The notes below the pieces were generated by a model. That model had not been told where the DNA came from. It saw only the letters and a program-made list of their open reading frames with translations, and searched no databases. Positions 35,671 through 43,794 of a stretch of DNA of 64,000 nt are shown here, piece by piece. This stretch comes from Zeimonas sp046347945 (GTDB lineage: Bacteria > Pseudomonadota > Gammaproteobacteria > Burkholderiales > Burkholderiaceae_E): contig JAXMFB010000003.1 of assembly GCA_046347945.1 (NCBI GenBank), positions 248,001-312,000 on the forward strand. The letters run 5' to 3'. Position 1 is the first letter of the stretch, and every line of letters starts with the position of its first letter. The position numbers and the translations under genes were made by a program.

Positions 35671-36744
35671 TCAGGCAGCGGGTCGGTGCGGCGCCCCGGG
35701 CGGCGCGGCTTCGGAGCGCACGCCGCACGCCGGGCAGAACTGGAAGAACGCGTTGTGGCGCGCGTTGCACGCCGGGCAGCGCCCGAACAGCTGCAGGCCG
35801 CAGTGCATGCAGAAGTCGGGTTCGGCCTCGCCGCCCAGCTTCACGCTGCGCTCGCAGCCCGGGCACACGTTCTTGCGCATCTGCTCGAGCGCCTGCTCGT
35901 AGCGGATCTCGCCGCGGCGATCTCCCTGCGGCAGCTGCTGTTCGGCCTGCTTCGCGGCCAGGTAGCGCTGCATCGCGCGTATCAGGTAGATGCCGGCGAT
36001 GACCGTCAGCACGATGCCGACCACGTGCCGCACGTAGCCTCCGTAGCTGGGCAGGTAGGGCACCAGCTCGACGAAGAAGGCGAACGCCGCGAAGATCGCG
36101 AAGCCCCAGACGAACGGCCACCAGGTGCCGTTGCGATGGCGGGCGAACAGCCAGCCCGCCGCGGCCAGCAGCGGCAGCGTCAGCGCGAGGCGGAACCCGA
36201 ACACGCGCAGCTCCTGCGCGAACTGCGCCTTTCGCAGCCGTTCGCCGGCGGCGCGCTCGAGCGCCTGACGCTCCTTGCCCGCCTCGGCGAGAGCCTGCCT
36301 GGCCTGCAGCGCGCGCGCGTCGATCGCTTCGACGTCGGCCTGGCGCGCGCGCTCGGTTGACTTCAGCGCGTCGAGCTCGCGGGTGCGTGCCAGCACCTCT
36401 TCGTCCTGCGACGACTGGCCGGTGGCGCCGCGGGTCGCCACCCAGTTGGCGAATCCCTCGCGGGCCGAGCGGTAGGCGTTGCGCGCCGCGGTCAGCGCCA
36501 GGTTTGCGGTCTCGCGGCGGTCGGACAGCGCGGTCGCCTCGCTGCGAAGCGACGCGATGCGCTGGTCCAGCGGTGCCGCGGCGCCGGCATCGACGAACTG
36601 CTCGAGCGAGGGCGCGCGCTCGATCTTCGGCAGGTCGCCGATCACCAGGCCGCCGAGACCGATCAGGAAGCCCGCGAACAGCAATGCGACCAGCCAGAGC
36701 ACCCAGCGATACAGCCGCTCCCTGACGCGCAGGCCCCTGAGCAT
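35671..36744 (-). CDS. Membrane protein with coiled coil and double zinc ribbon, unknown function
   Basis: 357-residue protein I cannot assign to a characterised family. It has an N-terminal membrane helix (about 13-36), an extended charged region with coiled-coil character (about 60-185, rich in Ala/Arg/Glu), three further hydrophobic helices (about 190-275) and a cytoplasmic tail with four CxxC pairs (CPGC, CMHC, CPAC, CPAC) that should hold two zinc ribbons. The layout suggests a membrane scaffold or sensor. It lies 14 nt after the acyl-CoA dehydrogenase gene and before the GST gene, so it is probably co-transcribed with leucine-catabolic genes without an obvious metabolic role. Confidence 0.75.
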   Translation of the reverse strand: MLRGLRVRERLYRWVLWLVALLFAGFLIGLGGLVIGDLPKIERAPSLEQFVDAGAAAPLDQRIASLRSEATALSDRRETANLALTAARNAYRSAREGFANWVATRGATGQSSQDEEVLARTRELDALKSTERARQADVEAIDARALQARQALAEAGKERQALERAAGERLRKAQFAQELRVFGFRLALTLPLLAAAGWLFARHRNGTWWPFVWGFAIFAAFAFFVELVPYLPSYGGYVRHVVGIVLTVIAGIYLIRAMQRYLAAKQAEQQLPQGDRRGEIRYEQALEQMRKNVCPGCERSVKLGGEAEPDFCMHCGLQLFGRCPACNARHNAFFQFCPACGVRSEAAPPGAPHRPAA

Positions 36745-36758
36745 CGCCGGCCGCCCCG

Positions 36759-37901
36759 TCAGCCGCCTTCGGCCGCCAGCGCGCGCCCGATCAGGATGCG
36801 CTGGATGTCGCTGGTGCCCTCGTAGATCTGGCACACGCGAACGTCGCGCCAGATCCGCTCGACCGGGTAGTCGGCGACATAGCCGTAGCCGCCGTGGATC
36901 TGGATGGCGTCGGAGCAGACGCGCTCGGCCATCTCGGAGGCGAACAGCTTGGCCATCGCCGCCTCCTTCAGGCACGGGCGGCCGGCGTCCTTCAGCGCTG
37001 CGGCGTGCCGGATCAGCTGTCGCGCCGCCTCGATGCGGGTGGCCATGTCGGCGAGCCGGAAGCTGATCGCCTGGTGCTCGAAGATCGGCTGGCCGAAGGC
37101 GACGCGTTCCTTCGCGTAGGCGAGCGCCGACTCGAACGCCGCACGCGCCATGCCCACCGACTGCGAGGCGATGCCGATGCGGCCGCCCTCGAGCCCGGAC
37201 AGCGCGATGCGGTAGCCGTGGCCCTCCTCGCCGATCAGGTTCGCCGCGGGCACGCGGCAGTGCTCGAACACGACCTGCGCGGTATCGGATGCGTGCTGGC
37301 CGGTCTTCTCCTCGAGCCTCGCGACGACGTAGCCCGGCGTGGAGGTGGGCACCAGGAACGCCGAGATGCCGCGCTTGCCGACGCTGCGGTCGGTGACCGC
37401 CATCACGATCGCCACGTCACCGTGCTTGCCCGAGGTGATGAACTGCTTGACGCCGTCGATCACCCAGTCGGTGCCGTCGCGGACCGCGGTCGTGCGCAGC
37501 CCGGACGCCTCGGAGCCCACCTGCGGCTCGGTCAGGCAGAACGCGCCGAGCATCCGGCCGGACGCCAGCGGCCGCAGCCACTGGTCTTTCTGCGCGTCGT
37601 TGCCCCAGGCCAGGAGGATCGAGCACACCGGGCAGTTGTTGACCGAGACGATGGTCGAGGTCGCGCCGTCGCCGGCGGCGATCTCCTCGATCACGAGTGC
37701 GAGCGACGCGTAGTCGAGGCCGGCTCCGCCCCATCGCTCGGGCACCGCGATGCCGTAGCAGCCGAGCGCGGCCAGCCCCCGGAGCGCCTCGGCGGGAAAG
37801 TGCGACTCGCGGTCCCAGCGGGCGGCGTGCGGTGCGATCTCGTTCCGGACGAACGCGCGCACCGCATCGCGCGTCATCGCCTGTTCTTCGGTCAACAGCA
37901 T
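36759..37901 (-). CDS. Short-chain acyl-CoA dehydrogenase
   Basis: 380-residue acyl-CoA dehydrogenase of standard length. The FAD/substrate loop is FCLTEPQVGSEASG, followed by the ARG-helix region YAKERVAFGQPI. The catalytic Glu361 is in QIYEGTSDIQR at the usual C-terminal position, which fits a short/branched-chain or butyryl type rather than isovaleryl-CoA dehydrogenase. ATG 37901 (MLLTEEQAMTRDAVRAF) is chosen over an upstream start inside the SDR gene. It is 4 nt from the SDR stop. With the thiolase and SDR it may serve the isoleucine/valine or short-chain branches of the same regulon. Confidence 0.9.
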   Translation of the reverse strand: MLLTEEQAMTRDAVRAFVRNEIAPHAARWDRESHFPAEALRGLAALGCYGIAVPERWGGAGLDYASLALVIEEIAAGDGATSTIVSVNNCPVCSILLAWGNDAQKDQWLRPLASGRMLGAFCLTEPQVGSEASGLRTTAVRDGTDWVIDGVKQFITSGKHGDVAIVMAVTDRSVGKRGISAFLVPTSTPGYVVARLEEKTGQHASDTAQVVFEHCRVPAANLIGEEGHGYRIALSGLEGGRIGIASQSVGMARAAFESALAYAKERVAFGQPIFEHQAISFRLADMATRIEAARQLIRHAAALKDAGRPCLKEAAMAKLFASEMAERVCSDAIQIHGGYGYVADYPVERIWRDVRVCQIYEGTSDIQRILIGRALAAEGG

Positions 37902-37905
37902 CGGT

Positions 37906-38583
37906 TCACCAGGCCAGCGACTGGCCGCGGTAGTCGTAGAACCCGCCGGCCGGATACGCCGTGGCATCGGCGATCACGCGCCGCATGCCGACGATGCTGG
38001 CCGGAACGTCGACCTCGGCATTCGGTCCGCCCATGTCGGTGCGGACCCAGCCGGGGTGCAGGGCCAGCACCCGCACGCCGAGCGGGCTCAGCTCGACGTG
38101 CGCGAGCTTCACCACCATGTTCTCGGCGGCCTTCGAGACGCGGTAGAGCATGCCGTGGCTCGCGCCGGCCGCCGAGATCGATCCCATCCGGCTCGAGACG
38201 AAGGCGAGCGTGCCGCGCGCCGGCCCGAGCATCGGCGCGAGCCGCGGCACGAGGCGCATCGGCGCCAGGACGTTGGTGCGCATCACCAGGTCGAAGTCCT
38301 CGGTCGCGGGCGGCTGATGCAGGTTGCTGCTGCGCGGCCCGTAGACGCCGGCATTGATCACCACCACGTCGAGCCGCTCGCTCTCGAGTTGCCACGCGAG
38401 GCCGGCGAGGTCGTCGGCGTCGAGCACGTCGAGCTTGAGCGTGTGCGCCCCGAGGTCGCGCAGCCGCACGCGATCGGGCTCCGAGCGATGGGTGGCGTAG
38501 ACCGTCCACCCTTCGGCCAGGTACTGCCGCGCGAACTCCAGGCCGAGGCCGCGCGAAGCCCCGAGGACCAGCGCGGTCGGCAT
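37906..38583 (-). CDS. Short-chain dehydrogenase/reductase
   Basis: 225-residue SDR. The NAD(P) motif LVLGASRGLGLEFA is at the N-terminus, followed by VVINAGVYGP. The catalytic tetrad region is Ser in AFVSSRMGS with Tyr/Lys in YRVSKAAENM, and the C-terminal HPGWVRTDMGG. It probably reduces or oxidises a small carbonyl compound; the C-terminal form resembles the C-factor/carbonyl-reductase SDR group. Its start is 2 nt after the thiolase stop, so it is in the same operon. Confidence 0.87.
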   Translation of the reverse strand: MPTALVLGASRGLGLEFARQYLAEGWTVYATHRSEPDRVRLRDLGAHTLKLDVLDADDLAGLAWQLESERLDVVVINAGVYGPRSSNLHQPPATEDFDLVMRTNVLAPMRLVPRLAPMLGPARGTLAFVSSRMGSISAAGASHGMLYRVSKAAENMVVKLAHVELSPLGVRVLALHPGWVRTDMGGPNAEVDVPASIVGMRRVIADATAYPAGGFYDYRGQSLAW

Positions 38584-38585
38584 CG

Positions 38586-39782
38586 TCAGAGCAACTCGAT
38601 CGCGACCGCCGTCGCCTCGCCGCCGCCGATGCACAACGACGCGATGCCCTTCTTCCCGCCGCTCTTGCGCAGCGCGCCGATCAGCGTGACGATCAGCCGC
38701 GCCCCCGAGGCGCCGATCGGGTGGCCGAGCGCGACCGCCCCGCCGTGGACATTGACCCGGTCGTGCGACAGCCCGTGCTCCTTCATGGCCGCCATCGCGA
38801 CCACCGCGAACGCCTCGTTGATCTCGAACAGGTCGACGCCCCTGGTGTTCCAGCCGGTCTTCTCGTAGAGCCTGGCGATCGCGCCGACCGGGGCCGTGGT
38901 GAACCACTGCGGCTCCTGCGAGTGCGTCGCGTGGCCGACGAGTCGCGCCAGCGGCTTGCAGCCCAGGCGCTCGGCGGTCGAGGCGCGCATCAGCACCAGC
39001 GCGGCCGCGCCGTCCGAGATCGACGACGAAGTGGCTGCGGTGACCGTGCCGTCCTTGCGGAACGCCGGCTTGAGCGTCGGGATCTTCTCGACGTTGGCCT
39101 TGAACGGCGACTCGTCCTTGTCGATCACCACGTCGCCCTTGCGGCCTGCCACGGTGACCGGCGCGATCTCCCACCCGAAGCTGCCGTCGTTGTTCGCGGC
39201 CAGCGCGCGGCGCGTGGACTCGATCGCGTAGGCGTCCTGCTGCTCGCGGGTGAACGTGTACTTCGCGGCGCAGTCCTCGGCGAACTGGCCCATCGACTTG
39301 CCGCCGCCGTTCGGGGTCTTCTCGTAGGCGTCCTCGAGGCCGTCGAGCGCCATGTGGTCGTAGACCGTCGCGTGGCCGTAGCGGTAGCCGCCGCGGCCCT
39401 TGAGCATCAGGTACGGCGCGTTGCTCATGCTCTCCATGCCGCCGGCGACGACGATGTCCTGGCTGCCCGCGACCAGCAGGTCGTGCGCGAACATCGCGGC
39501 CTTCATGCCCGAGCCGCAGACCTTGTTGATCGTGGTGGCGCCGGTGGAGCGCGGCAGGCCGGCGCCGAGCGTCGCCTGGCGCGCCGGGGCCTGGCCCTGG
39601 CCGGCGGGCAGCACGCAGCCCATGATGACCTCCTGGACCTGCTCGGGCTTCAGGCCGGCGCGCTCCACCGCGGCGCGGATCGCGATCGAGCCGAGTTGCT
39701 GGCCGGCGAGGCCGGAGAGCTCGCCCATCATGGCGCCGATCGGCGTGCGGGCCGCCGATACGATGACAACAGAGTCACTCAT
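38586..39782 (-). CDS. Acetyl-CoA acetyltransferase (thiolase)
   Basis: 398-residue thiolase of the AtoB/PhaA type. Nucleophile Cys89 is in NKVCGSGMKA, with NEAFAVV, His354 in GHPIGASGAR and Cys384 in CIGGGEA. The Shine-Dalgarno AGGAGG, 5 nt upstream, fixes the ATG at 39782. It interconverts acetoacetyl-CoA with two acetyl-CoA. In this context it can finish leucine degradation after the acetoacetate released by LiuE is activated to its CoA ester. I see no acetoacetate CoA-transferase or ligase clearly assigned to that step in the window. Confidence 0.93.
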   Translation of the reverse strand: MSDSVVIVSAARTPIGAMMGELSGLAGQQLGSIAIRAAVERAGLKPEQVQEVIMGCVLPAGQGQAPARQATLGAGLPRSTGATTINKVCGSGMKAAMFAHDLLVAGSQDIVVAGGMESMSNAPYLMLKGRGGYRYGHATVYDHMALDGLEDAYEKTPNGGGKSMGQFAEDCAAKYTFTREQQDAYAIESTRRALAANNDGSFGWEIAPVTVAGRKGDVVIDKDESPFKANVEKIPTLKPAFRKDGTVTAATSSSISDGAAALVLMRASTAERLGCKPLARLVGHATHSQEPQWFTTAPVGAIARLYEKTGWNTRGVDLFEINEAFAVVAMAAMKEHGLSHDRVNVHGGAVALGHPIGASGARLIVTLIGALRKSGGKKGIASLCIGGGEATAVAIELL

Positions 39783-39864
39783 GGAATCCTCCTGCGGAAT
39801 GATCGGGAAAGCTGGCACTGCAAGGATGCGATATCCGCCCCGGCTTGTCGATGACGAGGGGCAA

Positions 39865-41688
39865 TCATGCGGCTTCTGCCGATGGCTGCGCCGGCAGCCG
39901 GTTGCGGAAGCGCAGCGTTTCGGGATACGGGAACACGTCGTCGAGCACGCCCTCGCGGATCCGGCGCTGACGTTCCTGCCAATAGCCGGCGTCGAGCAGG
40001 TCGGCGTGGTGTTTCATAAACAGCTCGCGCACGCGCGGATTGCCGAGCAGGAAGGTGCCGAATTCCTCGGGGAACACATCGTGCGGGCCGACGGAATACC
40101 ACGGCTCGGCGGACATCTCGTCTTCCGGCGTCCGCGGCGGCGGAATGCGCCGGAAGTTGCAGTCGGTGATGTAGGCGACTTCGTCGTAGTCGTAGAACAC
40201 GACCCGGCCCTGGCGCGTCATGCCGAAGTTCTTCCACAGCATGTCGCCCGGGAACATGTTCGCGGCGACCATCTGCTTGATCGCGTCGCCGTACTCGATG
40301 ATCGCGTGCTCGCGGTCGGCGTCGTCGGCCTGCTCAAGGTAGATGTTCAGCGGCACCATCCGGCGCTCGATGTACAGGTGGCGGATGACGATCGCGTCGC
40401 CTTCCTCCTCGATCTGCGACGGCGCGAACTCCTTCAGCTCGGCCAGCAGGCCCGGGTCGATGCGGTCCTTCGGGAACGGCACGCCGGAGTACTCCCAGGT
40501 GTCGGCCATTCGTCCCGCGCGATCGTGGAACTTGACCAGCTGGTACTGCGACTGGATGAACTCGCGCGAGATCTCCTTGCCGCGCTTGTCCTTGATGAGC
40601 TTGAACACGTACGGAAACGACGGCAGCGTGAACACCAGCATCACCAACCCCTTGATGCCCGGGGCCACGATGAAGGGGTCGTGCGAGTACTTCAGGTGCT
40701 GCAGGAGGTCGCGGTAGAACAGCGTCTTGCCCTGCTTGTGGAAGCCGAGCATCGTGTAGAGCTCGGATTCGGGCTTGGTGGGCATCAGCGTCTTCAGGAA
40801 GCGCACGTACGCCGACGGCACGTCCATGTCGACCATGAAGTAGGCGCGCGCGAAGTTGAACAGCGACTCGATCCGCTCGCTGCCGAACAGCACCGTGTCG
40901 AGGTACAGGCGCCCTTGCGAGTCGCGCAGGATCGGCACTGCGAACGGCAGCAGCTCGCCGTCGTTGACGAAGCGGCCGATCAGGTACGCGCCCTTGTTGC
41001 GGAAGAACAGCGTGCGCAGCACCTGCAGCTGGCAGTCGGCCGCGTAGACGAAGCCTGGCGGGAAGTGCTCGCGCGCGGCGGCCTGCACCAGCGAAAGGTC
41101 GCGCTCGATGTCGACGAACGGGCAGGCCAGCCCGAAGTCGATGATCATCTGCCGCAGCGCCGGTCGCCAGCCGACGGTGAGCGGATAGTAGACGCGCCAG
41201 CTCGGCCGGTCGGCGTCGAGGTACTCGGTCGAGACCCCGGGACGCACGAAGATGAAGCCGTTGTGGAAGTAACTTCGGTGCAGGATGTTGCAGCACACCG
41301 AGTTGAAGAAGGTCTCGGCGAGTTCCGGCTGGCGGTGGTCGGCCAGCAGTGCCACGTAGTTGCGCTTCACGCGCGGCCACAGCCAGTCGTCGGCCATCCG
41401 CTGGCCGCGCTGACCGAGCGCGAACTCCGACTCCAGCCGCTCGACCGCCTCGTGCACGCGCTGGTCGTAGAACGCGATGCGGTCGCGCGCCAGCCGGCGG
41501 ATGCCGTGCCAGTCGCCGCGCTCGTAGCGCGCCTTGGCCTGCTGCGCGATGTAGCGCGTCAGCGCGAAGTGGCGGTCGAAGCCGGCGAGGATCGCCTGTG
41601 CGACCGCGGCAGGGCGGTCGGCGCTGCGGTCCGGCGCGCTCCTGTCCGCGCGCGGATCCTCGGCCGGGCTCGATCGGCTCTGCGGCAT
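39865..41688 (-). CDS. aceK: Isocitrate dehydrogenase kinase/phosphatase AceK
   Basis: 607-residue bifunctional enzyme that phosphorylates isocitrate dehydrogenase to send carbon into the glyoxylate bypass during growth on acetyl-CoA-yielding substrates, and reverses this. Family features include the long N-terminal regulatory domain (WPRVKRNYVALLADHRQPELAETFFNSVCC), the kinase lysine region FKLIKDKRGKEISREF, catalytic MLWKNFGMTRQG and the metal-binding Asp region VVFYDYDEVAYI. Its place between liuA and the thiolase fits the need for the glyoxylate shunt when leucine, a ketogenic amino acid, is the carbon source. Confidence 0.96.
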   Translation of the reverse strand: MPQSRSSPAEDPRADRSAPDRSADRPAAVAQAILAGFDRHFALTRYIAQQAKARYERGDWHGIRRLARDRIAFYDQRVHEAVERLESEFALGQRGQRMADDWLWPRVKRNYVALLADHRQPELAETFFNSVCCNILHRSYFHNGFIFVRPGVSTEYLDADRPSWRVYYPLTVGWRPALRQMIIDFGLACPFVDIERDLSLVQAAAREHFPPGFVYAADCQLQVLRTLFFRNKGAYLIGRFVNDGELLPFAVPILRDSQGRLYLDTVLFGSERIESLFNFARAYFMVDMDVPSAYVRFLKTLMPTKPESELYTMLGFHKQGKTLFYRDLLQHLKYSHDPFIVAPGIKGLVMLVFTLPSFPYVFKLIKDKRGKEISREFIQSQYQLVKFHDRAGRMADTWEYSGVPFPKDRIDPGLLAELKEFAPSQIEEEGDAIVIRHLYIERRMVPLNIYLEQADDADREHAIIEYGDAIKQMVAANMFPGDMLWKNFGMTRQGRVVFYDYDEVAYITDCNFRRIPPPRTPEDEMSAEPWYSVGPHDVFPEEFGTFLLGNPRVRELFMKHHADLLDAGYWQERQRRIREGVLDDVFPYPETLRFRNRLPAQPSAEAA

Positions 41689-41707
41689 GGGCGTGCGCGC
41701 GCGGCGG

Positions 41708-42895
41708 CTACTTCGTCTCGGCGAACAGCTCGCGGCCGATCAGCATCCGGCGGATCTCCGACGTGCCGGCCCCGATCTCGTAGAGCTTGGCGTCGCGCCA
41801 CAGCCGGCCGGTCGGCGAGTCGTTGATGTAGCCGTTGCCGCCCAGGCACTGGATTGCCTCGCCGGCCATCCAGGTGGCCTTCTCGGCCGAGAACAGGATC
41901 GCGCCCGCCGCGTCCTTGCGCAGGCTTCGCACGTCGACCAGCCCGGCGCGCGAGCGGTCGCACTGCCGGCCGACCTCGTAGACGTAGGCGCGCGTGGCCA
42001 TCATCGTCGAGTACATGTCGGCGAGCTTGCCCTGCATCAGCTGGAACTCGCCGATCGGCTGGCCGAACTGCTTGCGCTCGTGCACGTAGGGGATCACCAC
42101 GTCCATGCAGGCGGCCATGATGCCCAGCGGCCCGCCGGAGAGCACTGCGCGCTCGAAGTCCAGGCCGCTCATCAGCACGTTGACGCCGCGGCCGAGGCCG
42201 CCCAGCACGTTCTCCGCGGGCACTTCGCAGTCCTGGAACACCAGTTCGCCGGTGTGGCTGCCGCGCATGCCGAGCTTGTCGAGCTTCTGGGCGACCGAGA
42301 ACCCCTTGAAGCCCTCCTCGATCAGGAACGCGGTCATGCCGCGGGGCCCGGCTTCGACGTCGTTCTTCGCGTAGACCACCAGCACGTCGGCGTCGGGGCC
42401 GTTGGTGATCCACATCTTGGTGCCGTTCAGGATCCATCGGTCGCCGCGGAACTCGGCGCGCAGCTTCATCGACACGACGTCGGAGCCGGCGTTCGGTTCC
42501 GACATCGCCAGCGCGCCGACCCACTCGCCCGACACCAGCTTCGGCAGGTACCTGCGCTTCTGCTCCGCGGTGCCGTTGCGGTGGATCTGGTTCACGCACA
42601 GGTTCGAGTGCGCGCCGTACGACAGGCCGACCGACGCCGAGCCGCGCGAGATCTCCTCCATCGCGACGACGTGCGCCAGGTAGCCCATGTTCGTGCCGCC
42701 GTACTCCTCCGGGACGGTCATGCCGAGCACGCCGAGGTCGCCGAACTTGCGCCACAGGTCCATCGGGAACTGGTCGCTGCGGTCGATCTCGCTGGCGCGC
42801 GGCGCGATCTCCTTCGTGGTGAACTGCTGCAGCGAGTCGCGCAGCATCGCCACGTCGTCGCCGAGGTCGAACTGAAGACCGGGGATCGTCACCAT
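41708..42895 (-). CDS. liuA: Isovaleryl-CoA dehydrogenase
   Basis: 395-residue flavoprotein that oxidises isovaleryl-CoA to 3-methylcrotonyl-CoA, the committed step of leucine degradation. The assignment rests on the isovaleryl-specific catalytic base, Glu248 in SGLDFERAVLSGG, combined with a Gly in place of the usual C-terminal Glu (YEIGAGTSEIRRM). SEPNAGSDV and the NGYINDSPTGRLWRDAKL region also match. It starts 40 nt after the hotdog gene; AGGAGA is 9 nt before the ATG. It is probably controlled by the LiuR-like regulator through the site at 43347-43362. Confidence 0.95.
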   Translation of the reverse strand: MVTIPGLQFDLGDDVAMLRDSLQQFTTKEIAPRASEIDRSDQFPMDLWRKFGDLGVLGMTVPEEYGGTNMGYLAHVVAMEEISRGSASVGLSYGAHSNLCVNQIHRNGTAEQKRRYLPKLVSGEWVGALAMSEPNAGSDVVSMKLRAEFRGDRWILNGTKMWITNGPDADVLVVYAKNDVEAGPRGMTAFLIEEGFKGFSVAQKLDKLGMRGSHTGELVFQDCEVPAENVLGGLGRGVNVLMSGLDFERAVLSGGPLGIMAACMDVVIPYVHERKQFGQPIGEFQLMQGKLADMYSTMMATRAYVYEVGRQCDRSRAGLVDVRSLRKDAAGAILFSAEKATWMAGEAIQCLGGNGYINDSPTGRLWRDAKLYEIGAGTSEIRRMLIGRELFAETK

Positions 42896-42935
42896 CGCGA
42901 GGCTCTCCTGCGTGAGTCTTTCGTTGCGCTGCTGC

Positions 42936-43301
42936 TCAATCGACGACGCCGTCGCGCCCGCGGATCGTCGTCTCGGTGGCGGTCATCGTCGCGACCGGTC
43001 TCTCGGCCCCGTCGGCGGTGACCGCGAGCGCCTCGCCCTCCACGGGCAGGATCGTGCGGCCCGGCTTGCGCACGCGCCCGACCAGGCGGATGCGTTCGCC
43101 CACGCCGGGCGCCAGGCAGTTCAGCTTGTATTCGATCGTCAGGATACCGGTACCCGCCGGCATCACGGTCAGCGCCGCGTGGCCGCAGGCCGGGTCGAGC
43201 GCCGCGCCGATCGGCGTCGTCGCGGGCTGGCGTCCGAAGCCGTCGCGCACGCGTTGCTCGAAGCCCGGCTCGGTCGGCAAGGCGGGGGCGGACGGCGGCA
43301 T
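42936..43301 (-). CDS. Shortened PaaI-like hotdog thioesterase
   Basis: 121-residue protein whose C-terminal two-thirds match the PaaI-type hotdog fold (ACGHAALTVMPAGTGILTIEYKLNCLAP, then GERIRLVGRVRKPGRTI and VATMTATETTIRGR). Compared with the usual about 140-160 residues, roughly 35-40 residues are missing after FGRQ. This removes the first strands and the conserved catalytic HGG/HAG part of the central helix. The frame is intact. It may be an in-frame deletion derivative with changed or lost activity. It lies between liuR and liuA, downstream of the operator at 43347-43362, so it would be the first gene of the liuA unit. Confidence 0.7.
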   Translation of the reverse strand: MPPSAPALPTEPGFEQRVRDGFGRQPATTPIGAALDPACGHAALTVMPAGTGILTIEYKLNCLAPGVGERIRLVGRVRKPGRTILPVEGEALAVTADGAERPVATMTATETTIRGRDGVVD

Positions 43302-43346
43302 GGGCGACTCCGGTGAGCGGCGGCATCGAAGCAGGGCAGACGATAG

Positions 43347-43362
43347 TTTACGTTAACGTCAA
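43347..43362. promoter_or_regulatory. Putative LiuR operator 1 upstream of the hotdog-liuA unit
   Basis: TTTACGTTAACGTCAA with the core palindrome ACGTTAACGT (43350-43359). On the minus strand it lies inside a promoter spacer: -35 TTGACG (about 43368-43363), 17 nt, -10 TATCGT near 43345-43340. MerR-family regulators act from exactly such spacer positions. It differs by one base from the site at 43779-43794. Confidence 0.65.
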
Positions 43363-43368
43363 CGTCAA

Positions 43369-43758
43369 TCAACCGGAACGGCGCGCCTCGAGCATCGTCC
43401 GGGCCCGCGTCTCGTGGGCCTCGATTTCGGCCAGCGTCTCCTGGAGGTCGGCCAGTTGTTGCGCCAGCGTCTCGCGGTGCCGGGCGAGCACCGCCAGGAA
43501 GCGGGTCAACTGCGGCACGGTGTCGGCAGGCGACTCGTACATGTCGACCAGGTCGCGGACCTCGGAGAGCGACAGCCCGAGCCGCTTGCCGCGCAGCGTG
43601 AGCTTCAGCCGAGTGCGGTCGCGCTGTGAGTAGACGCGCTGCCGCCCGCCGGCGCCCGCCCGCTTCGGCGCGAGCAGCCCCTGGTCTTCGTAGAAGCGGA
43701 TCGTGCGCGGCGTGACGTCGAACTCGCGCGCCAGTTCGCTGATGGTGTAGGTCGGCAT
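43369..43758 (-). CDS. liuR: MerR family regulator, LiuR-like
   Basis: 129-residue MerR-type regulator. The N-terminal winged helix is TISELAREFDVTPRTIRFYE with the wing RQRVYSQRDRTRLKLTLRGK, followed by a long C-terminal dimerisation coiled coil (TRFLAVLARHRETLAQQLADLQETLAEIEAHE) and no metal-binding cysteines, as in LiuR. ATG 43758 (MPTYTISE) is preferred over an in-frame ATG six codons upstream. In Proteobacteria LiuR controls branched-chain amino acid and fatty acid degradation genes. The two matching operators on either side of this gene, one before liuR itself and one before the liuA unit, support that role here. Confidence 0.88.
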   Translation of the reverse strand: MPTYTISELAREFDVTPRTIRFYEDQGLLAPKRAGAGGRQRVYSQRDRTRLKLTLRGKRLGLSLSEVRDLVDMYESPADTVPQLTRFLAVLARHRETLAQQLADLQETLAEIEAHETRARTMLEARRSG

Positions 43759-43778
43759 CCGCGCATCATCGAGCACAG

Positions 43779-43794
43779 TTTACGTAAACGTCAA
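43779..43794. promoter_or_regulatory. Putative LiuR operator 2 upstream of liuR
   Basis: TTTACGTAAACGTCAA contains the palindrome TTTACGTAAA and matches the site at 43347-43362 in 15 of 16 bases. On the minus strand it supplies a -35 TTGACG (43793-43788), and GATGAT 18 nt later can be the -10. It suggests autoregulation of liuR. The site also touches the last codons of the upstream glycosylase gene. Confidence 0.65.

Noticed and set aside
41708..42895. Loss of the catalytic Glu near the C-terminus of the acyl-CoA dehydrogenase
   Set aside because: In isovaleryl-CoA dehydrogenases the base is moved to the position seen here as Glu248, so the Gly is normal.
43302..43372. Upstream or alternative-frame extension that would restore the missing part of the hotdog protein
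   Set aside because: The other frames at 42889-43326 give Arg/Pro-rich shadow sequence without hotdog motifs, so no simple frameshift explains the short form.
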